A stretch of DNA of 64,000 bases from Drosophila pseudoobscura. Its lineage: Eukaryota; Arthropoda; Insecta; Diptera; Drosophilidae. A program made the position numbers and the translations under genes. Each line of letters begins with the position of its first letter. The stretch's first letter is position 1. Shown here one piece after another: positions 1 to 9,242 of the stretch. The DNA is taken from the NCBI RefSeq assembly GCF_009870125.1, contig NC_046683.1:28796129-28860128 (forward strand), in the 5' to 3' direction. The notes beneath the pieces were generated by a model. The model had not been told where the DNA came from and ran no database searches. It worked only from the letters and a program-made list of their open reading frames with translations.

Positions 1-3000
1 GATATTAGACTAACCTTCGAGGAAAATTAGCACTAAACTTATTAAGAAATTAAGCATGCAATAAAATACAAAATACAAATACCACTACAATTACTAATTA
101 CTAGAAAGGTGTGTAAGGATTAGTAATTTAATAAGAGGAAGAGAATTAGTGGAGGATATAATATGGTAGAGGGAATTATAGTCCGAGCATAAGACCCTAA
201 ACGGTTCATGCAAGGAATAATTCGATATACAAAGTGGAAGGAACAACGGTATAAAGTTTCTAGTCAGTCTAATAGGAATCGTGAAGTTTATGCGGCTCAA
301 CAGATCAGGGCTGTCTATGTCACCCCTGATCAAGTTGTGCATAAATATCACACCAAGCATTTTTCTACGAGTAACTAAGGATGGGAGGTTTACTAATAAT
401 AGTCTACTAGAGTAAGATGGGAGTCTTACACCCGCATCCCAGTTAAGGCCCCGCAGAGCAAAGAGTAAAAAGTTTTTCTGTACTGATTCTATACGGTCCT
501 GGTGTACTTTGTACTGAGGCCACCATACACAGGAGCCGTATTCTAAGATCGGACGAACAAGCGAGGTATAGAGAGTCTTTGTTATATAGGGGTCGTCAAA
601 TTCCTTTGACCACCTCTTTATAAACCCAAGCACGCCCATGGCCTTATTTACCATGGTAGAAATGTGTTCGGAAAACTTTAACTTGGGATCTAACATAACA
701 CCCAGATCATCCACCAGGGTAATTCTCTCAAGAGAACCCCCAAATAGGGTGTAGGGAGCCAACAAAGGGTTAGAACGATGAAATGTCATAACTTTGCATT
801 TCGATGCATTAAGGTGTAACAAGTTTGCACAACACCATGACTGAAAGCTATTGAGATCGGATTGCAAGCGAGAATGAAATGAAATGTCCTTGCACTGGAC
901 ACAGAGTTTAACATCATCCGCATACATAAGTACTCGAGAGTATGTTATTACTGAAGGCAAGTCATTAATAAAGAGTGTGAAGAGTAAGGGGCCTAGATGG
1001 CTGCCCTGTGGTACTCCCGAAGAAACCTTTACTGGTAAAGAGAGGGAGTTTTTGAAGAGGACTCTTTGAGACCTAGAACAAAGATAGCTAGAAATCCATC
1101 TCAGGAGGTTGGGCGGAAACCCTAAAAGGTCAAGTTTATGTGCTAAGAGGGAATGGTTTACAGAGTCGAATGCTTTACTAAAGTCGGTGTAAATAACATC
1201 CGTCTGTAAGTTACCTTGAAAGCCTTTAATAATGAAAGAGGTAAACTCTAACAAGTTCGTGGTGGTTGATCGCCGCCTTATAAATCCATGCTGAGTTGGA
1301 GATATAAGTGACTTGCAGAGATGTTGCAAGTGCGGAGTTAAAACTTTCTCAAACAATTTGGGAATAGCGGATAACTTTGCTATACCTCTATAATTTTTTA
1401 CATCAGACTTACTACCTTTTTTATGGAGAGGAATTATAAACGATTCCTTCCAGATTGGGGGGAAGCAAGATGAATCAATGGACATGGTGAATAGTTTAAG
1501 CAATGGTCCACACAGAGCCTCGGCGCAGTACCTGAGTACACAACCTGGAACCCCGTCTGGACCCGGTGAAAACACCGGCTTAACTAGTCGAAGATCTTGA
1601 AGTAGGGAATACTCATTTAACAAGGGACTGAAAATGCCGTTCGACCTCGGTAATCCGTATGGGTACGGTTGACCAGAGTAGCGTTCCTCAGAATAGGTAG
1701 TTTGGAAAAACTGGGCAAAAAGATCGGCAATTGCCTGATCATTATTTGCCGACGTATTACAAAATGATAGCGAGGATGGGTGTGCGGACGTTCTACGCTT
1801 ACTGTTTACGAAGCAGTAAAACTGTTTAGGGTCCTGAGAAAAACGTATCCTGCAACGAGATAGGTAGTTCTTATAGCATTGAGCATTAAGAACTGAAAAG
1901 TTTGACCGAGCTATTACATAACGAGAGTGAGAAGTAGGAGAACCCACTTCTTGAAATTTTTTATAAAGTCTTGATTTTAAGTTTTTTAGACTGGATAACT
2001 CTTTGGTAAACCAAGGGGGTTTTCCAGATCTAATCGGACAAGAAAGCGGGACACAAGAATCAAAAAATGTGCCAAGAGCATTGTAAAAAATGTTTGTGGC
2101 TTTTGTGACATCAGTGCACAAGTACAAAGCGGACCAATCAAAATCCCTAATTAGGTTATTAAGCTTCGCAAACTCGGCTTTACGAAAGCAGCGGACACGT
2201 TCAGGTAGTCTACTCGACCGATCCGATACAGTTGGTCCTATGTCTAGCGACACCTCGAAAGTAGGGTGGTAGGCGTCTTCAGGTATAGTGAGCGGAAGGG
2301 CTCGGGTTAACAACACTATGGTCGGATCCGATACAAAGCATAGATCAAGCAATCGACCCAAGGAATTTTTCACATGATTGACTTGAGACAGGGACAGGTC
2401 AAGCAAGCCGTCAACAAAGTCATGTCGTGACATGGGCACTAGGATACTAGACTCGTTTACCGAAGACCAAACAGTTCCTGGCAAGTTGAAGTCACCAAGA
2501 ACTATCATACGATCTTTATCAGATAGCGAGGAAGCAACAGCGGTTAAAGCGGACAAGTGCTGCTCATAAATTGAAATATCCGAAGAAGGTGGGATATACG
2601 AGCAAGTAATGAATATAGCGAAAGCGGGAAGAATCAGTTTTACACACAGGAATTCCAGTTCCTGTTGAACTTGGACTGTGAAGTGTTCTGACGTGAAGTA
2701 AGAGTCCACTGCAATTAGAACCCCTCCTGCACGTCGAGACGAACGGTCCTTTCTAAAAGTTGGGTACCGACCTGCCAAAACCTCGGAACTAAGAATGTCC
2801 GGCTTTAACCAGGTTTCAGTAAACACAATAACGTGGGAAGCAAATGCAACACTATCCCGGAAAAGAATGCTGAGCTTACTACGCAAGCCTCTTACATTCT
2901 GATAGGTTACTAAAAGAGAAGTTAGTTTTTTGGAAAGGTTGGAGCAAGACGGGAAGTTGAGGAAGAGGAAGTTGAGGTTGAGGGTGGCACGCTGGAAAGA

Positions 3001-3266
3001 TTTGGAAGTGATATGGGGGGCCTTCTTAGCCTTAAACTCCTTCACCACCAAATGCTCCGGCCAAAATTTGGTGGAGCAAATGGTGTCAAATTGAGTTGGG
3101 GAGATGCTTATCTTAAACGACGCTATCTCCCTGGCATAAGAGAAGTTAAATTTCTCCACCTTTAAACCCACGGCTTTTATTTTGCTTTGAATGAAAGCAG
3201 TTACATCATTAGATGTGAGGTCAGGGGCCAGCCGTGAAACAAAAACTTGTCGTTTTGGTGGGACTC
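1..3266 (-). mobile_element. Jockey/CR1-type non-LTR retrotransposon, 5'-truncated, copy in U1
   Basis: The element runs on the minus strand. It begins in the C-terminal half of ORF1 at the gag junction (3266), continues through ORF2 (endonuclease and reverse transcriptase) and reaches a 3' UTR at 93-1. The 5' part of ORF1 and the 5' UTR are absent, as is usual after incomplete reverse transcription. The same 3' UTR recurs at 9450 and 22075, which sets the array register. No poly(A) tail or target duplication is evident at the edges. Confidence 0.85.
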
Positions 3267-3591
3267 CTGTGTTTGTGTTTTCCTCGACTAATACTGGAGT
3301 ATTCAAAATCGAAGGTATAGTTATGTCTAGTGAATATTTTGATTTGATGCTATTTAAATTTGTTTTTAATCTATTCAAAAATCTTGATACATACGACCAA
3401 TGCTGAGTATTTAACTTTTCTTTATTGTCGTGTATCAGGGAACGAGCTTGGTTAAAACATGCAACTAATATTGTCGCGTGTCTACTTATAGTTTCGTTTG
3501 AAATATTCCTATTTTGTGCTAGACTCTTGCATGATTTATCAAAATTTTCTTTTATTTTAACTAATGCGGCATTAATATTTTGCCATTCCAT
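94..3591 (-). CDS. Chimeric gag-ORF1-ORF2 reading frame (endonuclease + reverse transcriptase), 1165 aa
   Basis: One uninterrupted frame joins three sources. Residues 1-108 are the gag N-terminus of the surrounding LTR element and match the start of the intact gag in U3. From residue 109 it is the C-terminal domain of a non-LTR ORF1 (VFVSRLAPDLTS start). After an 8-bp deletion near 3018 it runs into ORF2. ORF2 shows an apurinic-type endonuclease (TETWLKPD; GDFNLPG at about 366-372) and a reverse transcriptase (YTDFSKAFD; YADD at 890-893). In U4, which lacks the deletion, ORF1 and ORF2 are separate frames. The fusion is seen directly. Whether it is translated is unknown, and it is most simply a by-product of insertion plus deletion. 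The initiating ATG at 3591 belongs to gag. Confidence 0.85.
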   Translation of the reverse strand: MEWQNINAALVKIKENFDKSCKSLAQNRNISNETISRHATILVACFNQARSLIHDNKEKLNTQHWSYVSRFLNRLKTNLNSIKSKYSLDITIPSILNTPVLVEENTNTGVPPKRQVFVSRLAPDLTSNDVTAFIQSKIKAVGLKVEKFNFSYAREIASFKISISPTQFDTICSTKFWPEHLVVKEFKAKKAPHITSKSFQRATLNLNFLFLNFPSCSNLSKKLTSLLVTYQNVRGLRSKLSILFRDSVAFASHVIVFTETWLKPDILSSEVLAGRYPTFRKDRSSRRAGGVLIAVDSYFTSEHFTVQVQQELEFLCVKLILPAFAIFITCSYIPPSSDISIYEQHLSALTAVASSLSDKDRMIVLGDFNLPGTVWSSVNESSILVPMSRHDFVDGLLDLSLSQVNHVKNSLGRLLDLCFVSDPTIVLLTRALPLTIPEDAYHPTFEVSLDIGPTVSDRSSRLPERVRCFRKAEFAKLNNLIRDFDWSALYLCTDVTKATNIFYNALGTFFDSCVPLSCPIRSGKPPWFTKELSSLKNLKSRLYKKFQEVGSPTSHSRYVIARSNFSVLNAQCYKNYLSRCRIRFSQDPKQFYCFVNSKRRTSAHPSSLSFCNTSANNDQAIADLFAQFFQTTYSEERYSGQPYPYGLPRSNGIFSPLLNEYSLLQDLRLVKPVFSPGPDGVPGCVLRYCAEALCGPLLKLFTMSIDSSCFPPIWKESFIIPLHKKGSKSDVKNYRGIAKLSAIPKLFEKVLTPHLQHLCKSLISPTQHGFIRRRSTTTNLLEFTSFIIKGFQGNLQTDVIYTDFSKAFDSVNHSLLAHKLDLLGFPPNLLRWISSYLCSRSQRVLFKNSLSLPVKVSSGVPQGSHLGPLLFTLFINDLPSVITYSRVLMYADDVKLCVQCKDISFHSRLQSDLNSFQSWCCANLLHLNASKCKVMTFHRSNPLLAPYTLFGGSLERITLVDDLGVMLDPKLKFSEHISTMVNKAMGVLGFIKRWSKEFDDPYITKTLYTSLVRPILEYGSCVWWPQYKVHQDRIESVQKNFLLFALRGLNWDAGVRLPSYSSRLLLVNLPSLVTRRKMLGVIFMHNLIRGDIDSPDLLSRINFTIPIRLTRNFIPLFLPLCISNYSLHEPFRVLCSDYNSLYHIISSTNSLPLIKLLILTHLSSN
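3267..3591 (-). pseudogene. gag N-terminal part of 412/mdg1-like element (U1), cut by non-LTR insertion
   Basis: About 108 codons of gag follow the leader and end exactly where the non-LTR ORF1 begins. U3 shows how the protein should continue (DLEGESEIASGSD and onward). The sequence is helical and Lys/Asn-rich, with no zinc knuckle in this part. The assignment to gag rests on its place after the LTR, primer site and leader, and on the downstream gag-like domain seen in U3. Confidence 0.75.
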
Positions 3592-3729
3592 TTAATTTTA
3601 AAATAATTATTCAAATGTGCAAAAACATTTATAGGTTTTCAATCAAATAATGATATATTTTTATTCATGATTCGTTATGGACTTTTTCTTTTATTTTTGG
3701 CCAATTTTCGTTACCATTATAAATTTGTT

Positions 3730-4011
3730 TTAAATTTTGTCCAGGTCATCTGCCCGGCTTTGATAGCGTTTCTTTATGCATCTATTATGTAGTTTATACA
3801 ATTTATATAATAGATGTCCTATGATTATAATGAAAATAATAGCAATAAGTATTGTTATTAACTTTAGGTCGGTGTTATTGACTTCGACTTTGTTTATTAC
3901 ATTCGCTGTCGAATCTACCGATTTTACATCTACTAAACCCATTGTGTAAAAATTTTCGAAATTTTCTTCAAATTTACTTATTTTGTTTGTTCGTGACATA
4001 TGTATATACAA
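3730..4011 (-). CDS. Small leader ORF with one membrane segment (93 aa), U1
   Basis: A 93-codon frame in the leader. Its middle (about residues 50-68) is strongly hydrophobic and Ile-rich (LITILIAIIFIIIIGHLLY), followed by a basic tail with a Cys. It could be a single-pass membrane peptide. It is kept in U3 and U4 at full length, while in U2 an AAA to TAA change leaves only an internal 70-codon frame. I do not recognise the family; it may also be noncoding leader that happens to be open. Confidence 0.35.
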   Translation of the reverse strand: MYIHMSRTNKISKFEENFENFYTMGLVDVKSVDSTANVINKVEVNNTDLKLITILIAIIFIIIIGHLLYKLYKLHNRCIKKRYQSRADDLDKI

Positions 4012-4344
4012 AAAACAAATTTCCTTTTTTTTTTCTTTTATACTACTGTATAAATTCTTTGTTAATTGTTGAAATTAATTTATAATTTATATATATATTT
4101 TTTTTCAGTTTTTACATTTCTTTCTGCCTAGTGTTTGTGTGGCTTTACAGGCCTCACTCTAATTGGGCAGATGTTATTCCGCTCAATTTTACAATTTTAG
4201 ATCTTACAGTTAAGTTGTATGCATCGCAGGCATTTAGAAAAAAAAATTTTGTTTGGCGGTGAGCGCTCTAGGAAGCGCTGTCGGTTCACTGCTCCGGGTC
4301 TAGCTTGTTGCGCTAGACGAGGCCGGTGCTGGCTGCACAGGCTG

Positions 4345-4692
4345 CTACTGCTTCTCTGTTGGGGCACCGGTGCAGGCTGCACAGGTGTACTCGCAATGCG
4401 GCGAGTGTAGAGGTCCCTCGCAGTCGTTCGGGCAGGTCTTTGCTATTTCTGTCGTTTGGGGTGGTGGAGTTACGGTTAATATTTTACTGATATTTCGTAT
4501 TGCAGTGTAGGTGGTTGTGTGCATTGGCTCTTTCATTTTCTTTTCTGCTAGCAACAATTTGATGTGATCGAGCTCTGTGTGTAATTTCACAGATGTGCTC
4601 CACGGCAAATTATCGTTGCTATTTAGCAGTTTGAGTAGTGTTGCCCTTCTGGCTCTCAGGCGTTTTACTACGCCGCCTCTTTTGCCACACAT
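4345..4692 (-). CDS. Small Cys-rich leader ORF (115 aa), U1
   Basis: A 115-codon frame that opens with a basic segment (MCGKRGGVVKRLRARR). A coiled-coil-like middle follows, then a C-terminal Cys cluster (CPNDCEGPLHSPHCEYTC). The protein is identical in all four units, although the units differ by insertions and substitutions elsewhere. The function is unknown. The Cys/His spacing could bind metal, but that is only suggested by eye. Confidence 0.4.
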   Translation of the reverse strand: MCGKRGGVVKRLRARRATLLKLLNSNDNLPWSTSVKLHTELDHIKLLLAEKKMKEPMHTTTYTAIRNISKILTVTPPPQTTEIAKTCPNDCEGPLHSPHCEYTCAACTGAPTEKQ

Positions 4693-4892
4693 ACCACTCT
4701 ACTTACTGCGTTCAGTTCCGCTCCATTTCGTTGTTAATTTTTTTTGATGTTACTGCTGCTTCCAGTGGTGCCTGCTGTGGTGCTGCTGTTGTTGTCCGCT
4801 CTCGCCGCTCTCTCTCTCGCTCTCCGCTTTTTTTTTTTTATGTGATTTATTTTAACATATTTTTGTTTCCGAACATCTACATGTTCGTGACA

Positions 4893-4908
4893 CTTGTCAC
4901 GGTCGCCA
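4893..4908 (-). promoter_or_regulatory. Primer-binding site, tRNA-Arg type (U1)
   Basis: Directly inside the LTR the minus strand reads TGGCGACCGTGACA. The complement matches the CCA-ended 3' end of a fly tRNA-Arg over 14 nt. Arg priming is known for the 412/mdg1 group. The sequence is the same in all four units. Confidence 0.75.
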
Positions 4909-5286
4909 TGTAATATGTCACTATTGTAATTATAACACTGGCACGTCTGTGCCGTTTGACTTCGGTTTTTAGAATGTCTTTATTGAATTTATTCTTATAA
5001 CTCAGACCGCATAGCTGCGCTGCCGGTTACGCCAACAGCGGAGCGGCTTCATACATATTTGTCTTATCAGCATAATCGAGAGGGCAAGAGCCGTATGTAC
5101 ATATGTGTATATATATATGCTTCAAGTGGTCAGCGTGGGAATGCTGACTTAGCTTAGCGCATAAGCGGCGATCATATTGCACGCTCACTTGAAGTGGTTT
5201 TGTTTGTGTACTGCAACAATGTGTTGCTGATACATTTATTGTTAACCATTGGGTACAGTGTACACTCAATATATGCACATACTACA
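4909..5286 (-). repeat. LTR (5') of 412/mdg1-like retrotransposon, U1, 378 bp
   Basis: On the minus strand the LTR starts TGTAGTATGTGC and ends CATATTACA, giving TGTA...TACA termini. It is bounded inside by the primer site and outside by LOA-like endonuclease sequence, so the element was inserted into the LOA fragment. No matching 3' LTR is seen: the element is cut in gag at the unit junction. An AATAAA-type signal occurs near its 3' side. Confidence 0.8.
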
Positions 5287-5412
5287 ACATATAGCTTGTA
5301 GTCAGAAGTCCTCAGACCGGAGACCCTGTTTCCGAGGATCCAGGGCTCCTGAATGAGGACTATGTCGGCTCCACCCTTGGCCAGGTGGAGCAGTAGAGCA
5401 GCGCATGCTGCC

Positions 5413-6790
5413 TTACAATGGTGGAGGTTTATCTGCAGGAGCGTCAACGACATTCCTGAGGCTCGCCTCCACCATTGTTGCTTCTAGATCGCTGTCAGGG
5501 GACTCCGGCTCCTCCCCGACAACGATGTGGGTGAGTCCTCTGGCTAGGTCGCTCTCGTCGAACGCGTAGTCGTCCAAGATGTCGTCCGACATCATGGGCG
5601 CCGCATCCGACGCCGGGTTGTCTTCCTCGCACGAGGCCCCCTCTTTCGGGATCTCCGGCAACTCCGGGTCTGGCTCGACCTCCGCTTGCCTGCCCTTGCG
5701 ATCGGACTTGTAAGTGGATATGGTGACCTTCTTGTAGCCATAATCCACTACACTCCGACTTTGCGAGGAGATCAATGGATTCCTCATTTAGGACGAGGAT
5801 GATCTGGCGCCTCTGCCCTTGGATATCCTCCACCTTTGCCACCTTCCAATCGGCTGTAGGAAGGTGGGGGTTGCAGACCTGCAGTAACCTGAGGATCTTC
5901 TCAGGCTCTGCAGGCTGAGCCGAGACCCACGCTCTGGCTCTCGGGCGACTAGGGACATCTTCTCACTTCACGGCCTCCAGTTTCGCCCCTGGATAGACCT
6001 CTTTGAGGGACGCCACCGCCTTCATGTAGAGGGCCGCAGAGCGAGCGTCTTGGCAGGCGATGGCTTTCACCTTGCCTTGATGCCACCCTGCGTCCTCACA
6101 CTTTGGCGGTGGTCCGCCGTTCTCCTCCAGTTCCAGTAGGTACCGGTCCTGGAGCTCGTTCTCCACCAGGTGCCACTTATCGCGAGGGACATGGCCGTCC
6201 TCGGCTCCCCTGTCTAGGACACCGATCAGGGTCCTGCCCCTCGGCACCTCAGCGAATGACCGGTTCGTGAGGTGGGTCTTCACCCGCTGGCTTGCTGGGC
6301 TTGGCCTGGCTGATTTGCGGGAAGGATTGAGGAGGCCCACAGCCTCTGCTCCTTTCCTTCGGCTAACGCCCTGAAGTTCGGGTCTTCGTTGGGCAAGATG
6401 AAAGCCGCTCGTCTCCTGTCTTGGTACGACGGCTTTCCTCCCCGTGGTGCAGAGACGCTGCCCGCTGGAGCTCCCATGGGTTCTTCGGTCCCGGTGCGCT
6501 TACCAGCCGCGATTACGCTCTGCTTGGCAGCCACCCCGGTATCCGCTTCGCCCTTGGAGCCACCCGACTTGGAAGGACCCGATTGGCTTTTCGGGCCCCC
6601 CCTCCGCGGCAGCTGCTGCCTGAAGACGGTGGACCGACTCAGTCTCCTTCCCCGTCTTCTTTGTACCCGGTTTCCCAGGCGCTGGTGTAGAGGGATTGGC
6701 TTGTCCCTCCGGTACTTTAAGAGGAGTACCGAGCTCCTTTGCGGTTTTGTTGGTTTTTATATTTTGAGTGTTTGACATAGTAGTTCCCAC
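5413..6790 (-). pseudogene. LOA-like ORF1 (broken), U1
   Basis: Remnants of ORF1 lie in shifting frames: 6790-6500, 6534-6280, 6340-5963, 5842-5495 and 5787-5413. Conserved blocks match the ORF1 of the full LOA element (RTLIGVLD, EVYPGAKL, CNPHLPTADWKV, VNYGY-like VDYGYKKVTI). This is the DUF4780-type domain of LOA-clade ORF1 proteins. U1 has an extra 2-nt loss near 5752 that U2 lacks. The protein is not expressible as it stands. Confidence 0.75.
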
Positions 6791-7233
6791 GAGTAGGCGG
6801 GAAGGGGATGGTCACCCGAGGCATAGCTCGCTTGCCACGGGAAGCCTGATTTAAACTGGAGGTCGGCAGGTATGCAGAGTCCGCATATTAGCGACCGGGC
6901 ACCCCCCCGGCCATGCATCCCTCGGCATATAACAGTGTCACCTTGGATTGGGGTAATTTCACTGAGAGTTTTCTTCTCTCCGCCCGACTACCATTCGCCA
7001 GCATCCTAGCAGAGACATGACCGTGCTAGGTCCTGTTTCCAGCCGCCCTCACGGGGAGAGTATAGTCGCACTTCCACCGGTGTGCACAGTTACGGCGGGT
7101 GACGGTTCGCTCGAAACCCTCTGTGTCCTAGGGGGGTGTGAGATGCAGACCGCACCGGGTATTACCAACCGGAGCGGCTGAGCCTCAGTTCCGAGTTCAC
7201 AGTTGTGCGAGCCGACCCGTCATCCGTTTGTCC

Positions 7234-7256
7234 CCCTGTAGCAAATGGCTACAGGG
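7234..7256. other. Perfect 9-bp hairpin in LOA-like 5' UTR (U1)
   Basis: The segment ccctgtagc, a 5-nt loop, then gctacaggg form a perfect inverted repeat close to the 5' end of the LOA-like element. It is retained in U2, U3 and U4. Confidence 0.7.
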
Positions 7257-7393
7257 CTGACGGCCTAATAAAAATGAGTTACAAGACATACAATTTTGAG
7301 AAAAGTATTTTTTGAGCCAATATACTAAATATTAGCATTTAAATATATATTAGTTTCCTCCAAGTCCTTGTAAATTAAATTACAATAAAAAAA

Positions 7394-8523
7394 CGAGGGG
7401 GAACGTTGTGAGTTGCTGCGGACACCGCAACTCTACAGTTATACCCGATACTAAGTCAGTATGGCTCTCCTCCGGCAGATGGCGCTCATATTAAGCGACA
7501 CGACAAAGAGTGCGTGCGAGAGAGACAAAAAATCAGTCTGAGCGTGACGTCGGGCGCTGCATAGCCAGTGAAAATTGGTTTGTTCCTTTTGGCTATAAAA
7601 ATGACCTGATCTGATCCAAATTCAGCAACCGGATAGATATGGTCATTCTCTATGATTCTGCGTTTTTAGTTTTCTCAAATCTGCAATATTGTGGATGGCA
7701 CAGATTTTCGTCCTTTGTGGGGGCGGATGGGGGTGGGGCGAAATTCTGAGATATACGTTTTATAGTGACATCTTAAAGGAGTGTGTGTACCAAATTTGGT
7801 TACTCTAGCCTTAATAGTCTCTGAGATTTGTGGTTGCCCCAGATTTTCGTCCTTTGCGGGGGCGGAAGGGGGTGTGGAGAAATTTGGACACGAAACGGTC
7901 AAGGTCCGATATCACAGGAGTGTGGATACCAAATTTGGTTGCTCTAGCTCTTATGGGTTCTGAGATCCTTGAACTCATATTTTGGAATTGGCAAAACCGA
8001 CCATGAAACCTGTGTGTTAGAGTGAGACAGAGCGAGAAAGAGTGAAATTGTTTTCTTGATGCTGGCTATAATAATAATACGATCCAGTTCAGATTCTGCA
8101 GTCTAAAAGATATGGTAATTCTCTACGATTCTGCGTTTTTAGTTTTCTCGTATCGTCAAAATTGTGGATGCCACAGATTTTCGCCCTTTGTGGGGGCGGA
8201 AGTGGGCGGGGCAAAGTCTTGAAATATTTTTGGAGCAGTGACATATCACAGAAGTCTGGATCCAAAACATTGTTGCTCTAGCTCTTATAGTCTTTGAGCA
8301 TTAGGCGCTGAAGGGGACGGACAGACGGACAGACGGACAGACGGACAGACGGACGGACGGACAGACGGACAGACAGACATGGCTCAATCGACTCGGCTAT
8401 TGATGCTGATCAAGAATATATATACTTTATGGGGTCGGAAACGATTCCTTCTGGACGTTACACACATCTACTTTCACCACAAATCTAATATACCCCAATA
8501 CTCATTTTGAGTATCGGGTATAA
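7394..8523 (-). mobile_element. DINE-1/ISY-type Helitron-like element (U1)
   Basis: A 1130-bp insertion in the flank is shown by the empty site in U2 near 16726, where seven A are followed by TAAAAAATAC. It lies between A and T, as Helitrons do. It contains the family hallmarks: ATACCCGATACT blocks near both sides, a conserved stretch with GATCAAGAATATATATACTTTATGGGG in parts, repeated blocks near gggggcggaaggg, and a GACA/GACG tetranucleotide tract. It has no coding capacity. Confidence 0.8.
8315..8378. repeat. (GACA/GACG)n tetranucleotide tract in DINE-1
   Basis: About 64 bp of alternating gacg and gaca units inside the DINE-1. This internal microsatellite is a normal feature of the family and differs in length between the copies of the window. 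Confidence 0.85.
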
Positions 8524-8826
8524 TAAAAAATACATTTTTTCGGGAGTGTTTTCGTATAAACCTTCTCCTGGAAAATTTAAACAGCTGAAAACCAAATGAG
8601 ACAAATCGGCTCAGCCATTCTCAATTTATGAGATCCCGTAAATTTTTTTACTCCATTTATATATACATACCGATTTATTAGTATGGGTAATTATGTAACG
8701 AATTACATTTAATACAACGTATTGGTACAATAAATTATGATAAAATGCGCTGAACCGGGCCGACTGTAAAAAAATTGTTAAAAAATATTTTTCTCTATAC
8801 TACATATGCAGACACCAGAAGACCTG

Positions 8827-9242
8827 ATGAAACTTTATTTTGTATGTCTTTTAGTTCAGATGTTGTTATCCGTGACAATGCATCGGCTATCTTCATTTTA
8901 TTTTATTTTAGTTTCGAATATGGCCTTTGAGTTTAGTTTTTATTAGGTTGACTGCTGTAGTTTCATGTGTTCCCTTAAGTGAATCCACTAAGCTAAGAGC
9001 ATCAATGAAACTTTGTAGATTCTCAGGCTTTCCACTAAACTCAGGTATGAGTGAAGCGGCTAGCTTAAGAAATTCTAGTTGTGACATGGCCATTTTTAGA
9101 GTTTTTACTTCAGTAATAGACTCTGATTCAGAATCAACTAGATTGGTTAGTGTGATTACCGCTGGTATCGTAAGGTCGCCTAGGTCTTCTTCTTTTATAT
9201 GTGTATCTGAACCGCTTGCGATTTCAGATTCGCCCTCTAAAT
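8827..9242 (-). pseudogene. gag C-terminal part of 412/mdg1-like element (U2)
   Basis: The gag frame here includes LAASLIPEFSGKPENLQSF and ETTAVNLIKTKLKGHIRN, a block typical of gag from the 412/mdg1 group. A stop follows at 8908, and beyond it gag-like codons fade out before the unit junction at 8826. The sequence is split from its N-terminus by the non-LTR insertion. Confidence 0.7.

Larger units (their letters stand above)
3592..4892 (-). other. Leader (5' untranslated region) of 412/mdg1-like element, U1
   Basis: About 1.3 kb lies between primer site and gag. It is AT-rich near gag and contains a GC-richer block (4250-4820) and a run of A on the minus strand near 4830. It holds two small open frames, annotated separately. 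Long leaders with short frames are known in 412 and mdg1-type elements. Confidence 0.6.
5287..7267 (-). mobile_element. LOA-like non-LTR element fragment, long form (U1)
   Basis: On the minus strand it contains a 5' UTR (6791-7267), ORF1 (6790-5413) and the first codons of ORF2. The sequence stops at 5287, where the LTR element is inserted. ORF2 starts at 5453 with MSLTLLQINLHHCKAACAAL, overlapping the ORF1 end by 41 nt. The full LOA element at 33.7-39.1 kb has the same overlap. The two are related but clearly different subfamilies. Confidence 0.8.
1..8826 (-). repeat. Composite tandem unit U1 (left end outside window)
   Basis: This is the first of four head-to-tail copies of a composite. 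On the plus strand it reads: non-LTR element (1-3266), gag N-terminus (3267-3591), leader (3592-4892), tRNA-Arg-type primer site, LTR (4909-5286), LOA-like fragment (5287-7267) and flanking DNA holding a DINE-1 insertion (7268-8826). The right boundary is the recurring junction at 8826/8827, where flank ending in agaagacctg meets gag sequence starting atgaaacttt. The gag C-terminal part of this copy lies left of the window. Confidence 0.8.
7268..8826. other. Flank module carried with the array (U1)
   Basis: The outer parts (7268-7393 and 8524-8826) match the DNA downstream of the cyclin-D-like fragments at 40695-41408 and 56331-57033. They begin taaaaatgagttacaag and end agaagacctg. This shows where the LOA-like fragment joined the locus. 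About 270 bp of the flank is missing here and in U2. I recognise no coding function. Confidence 0.7.

Noticed and set aside
94-3591. The 1165-codon frame as a domesticated host gene
   Set aside because: It starts in transposon gag, ends at a transposon 3' UTR, lies in a tandem transposon array and has a broken counterpart in U4. There is no sign of host regulation.
6389-6775. Plus-strand open stretches of 60-130 codons opposite LOA ORF1 and other elements (also 33753-34358 and 37700-38329)
   Set aside because: They mirror minus-strand coding bias and GC content and show no domain of their own.
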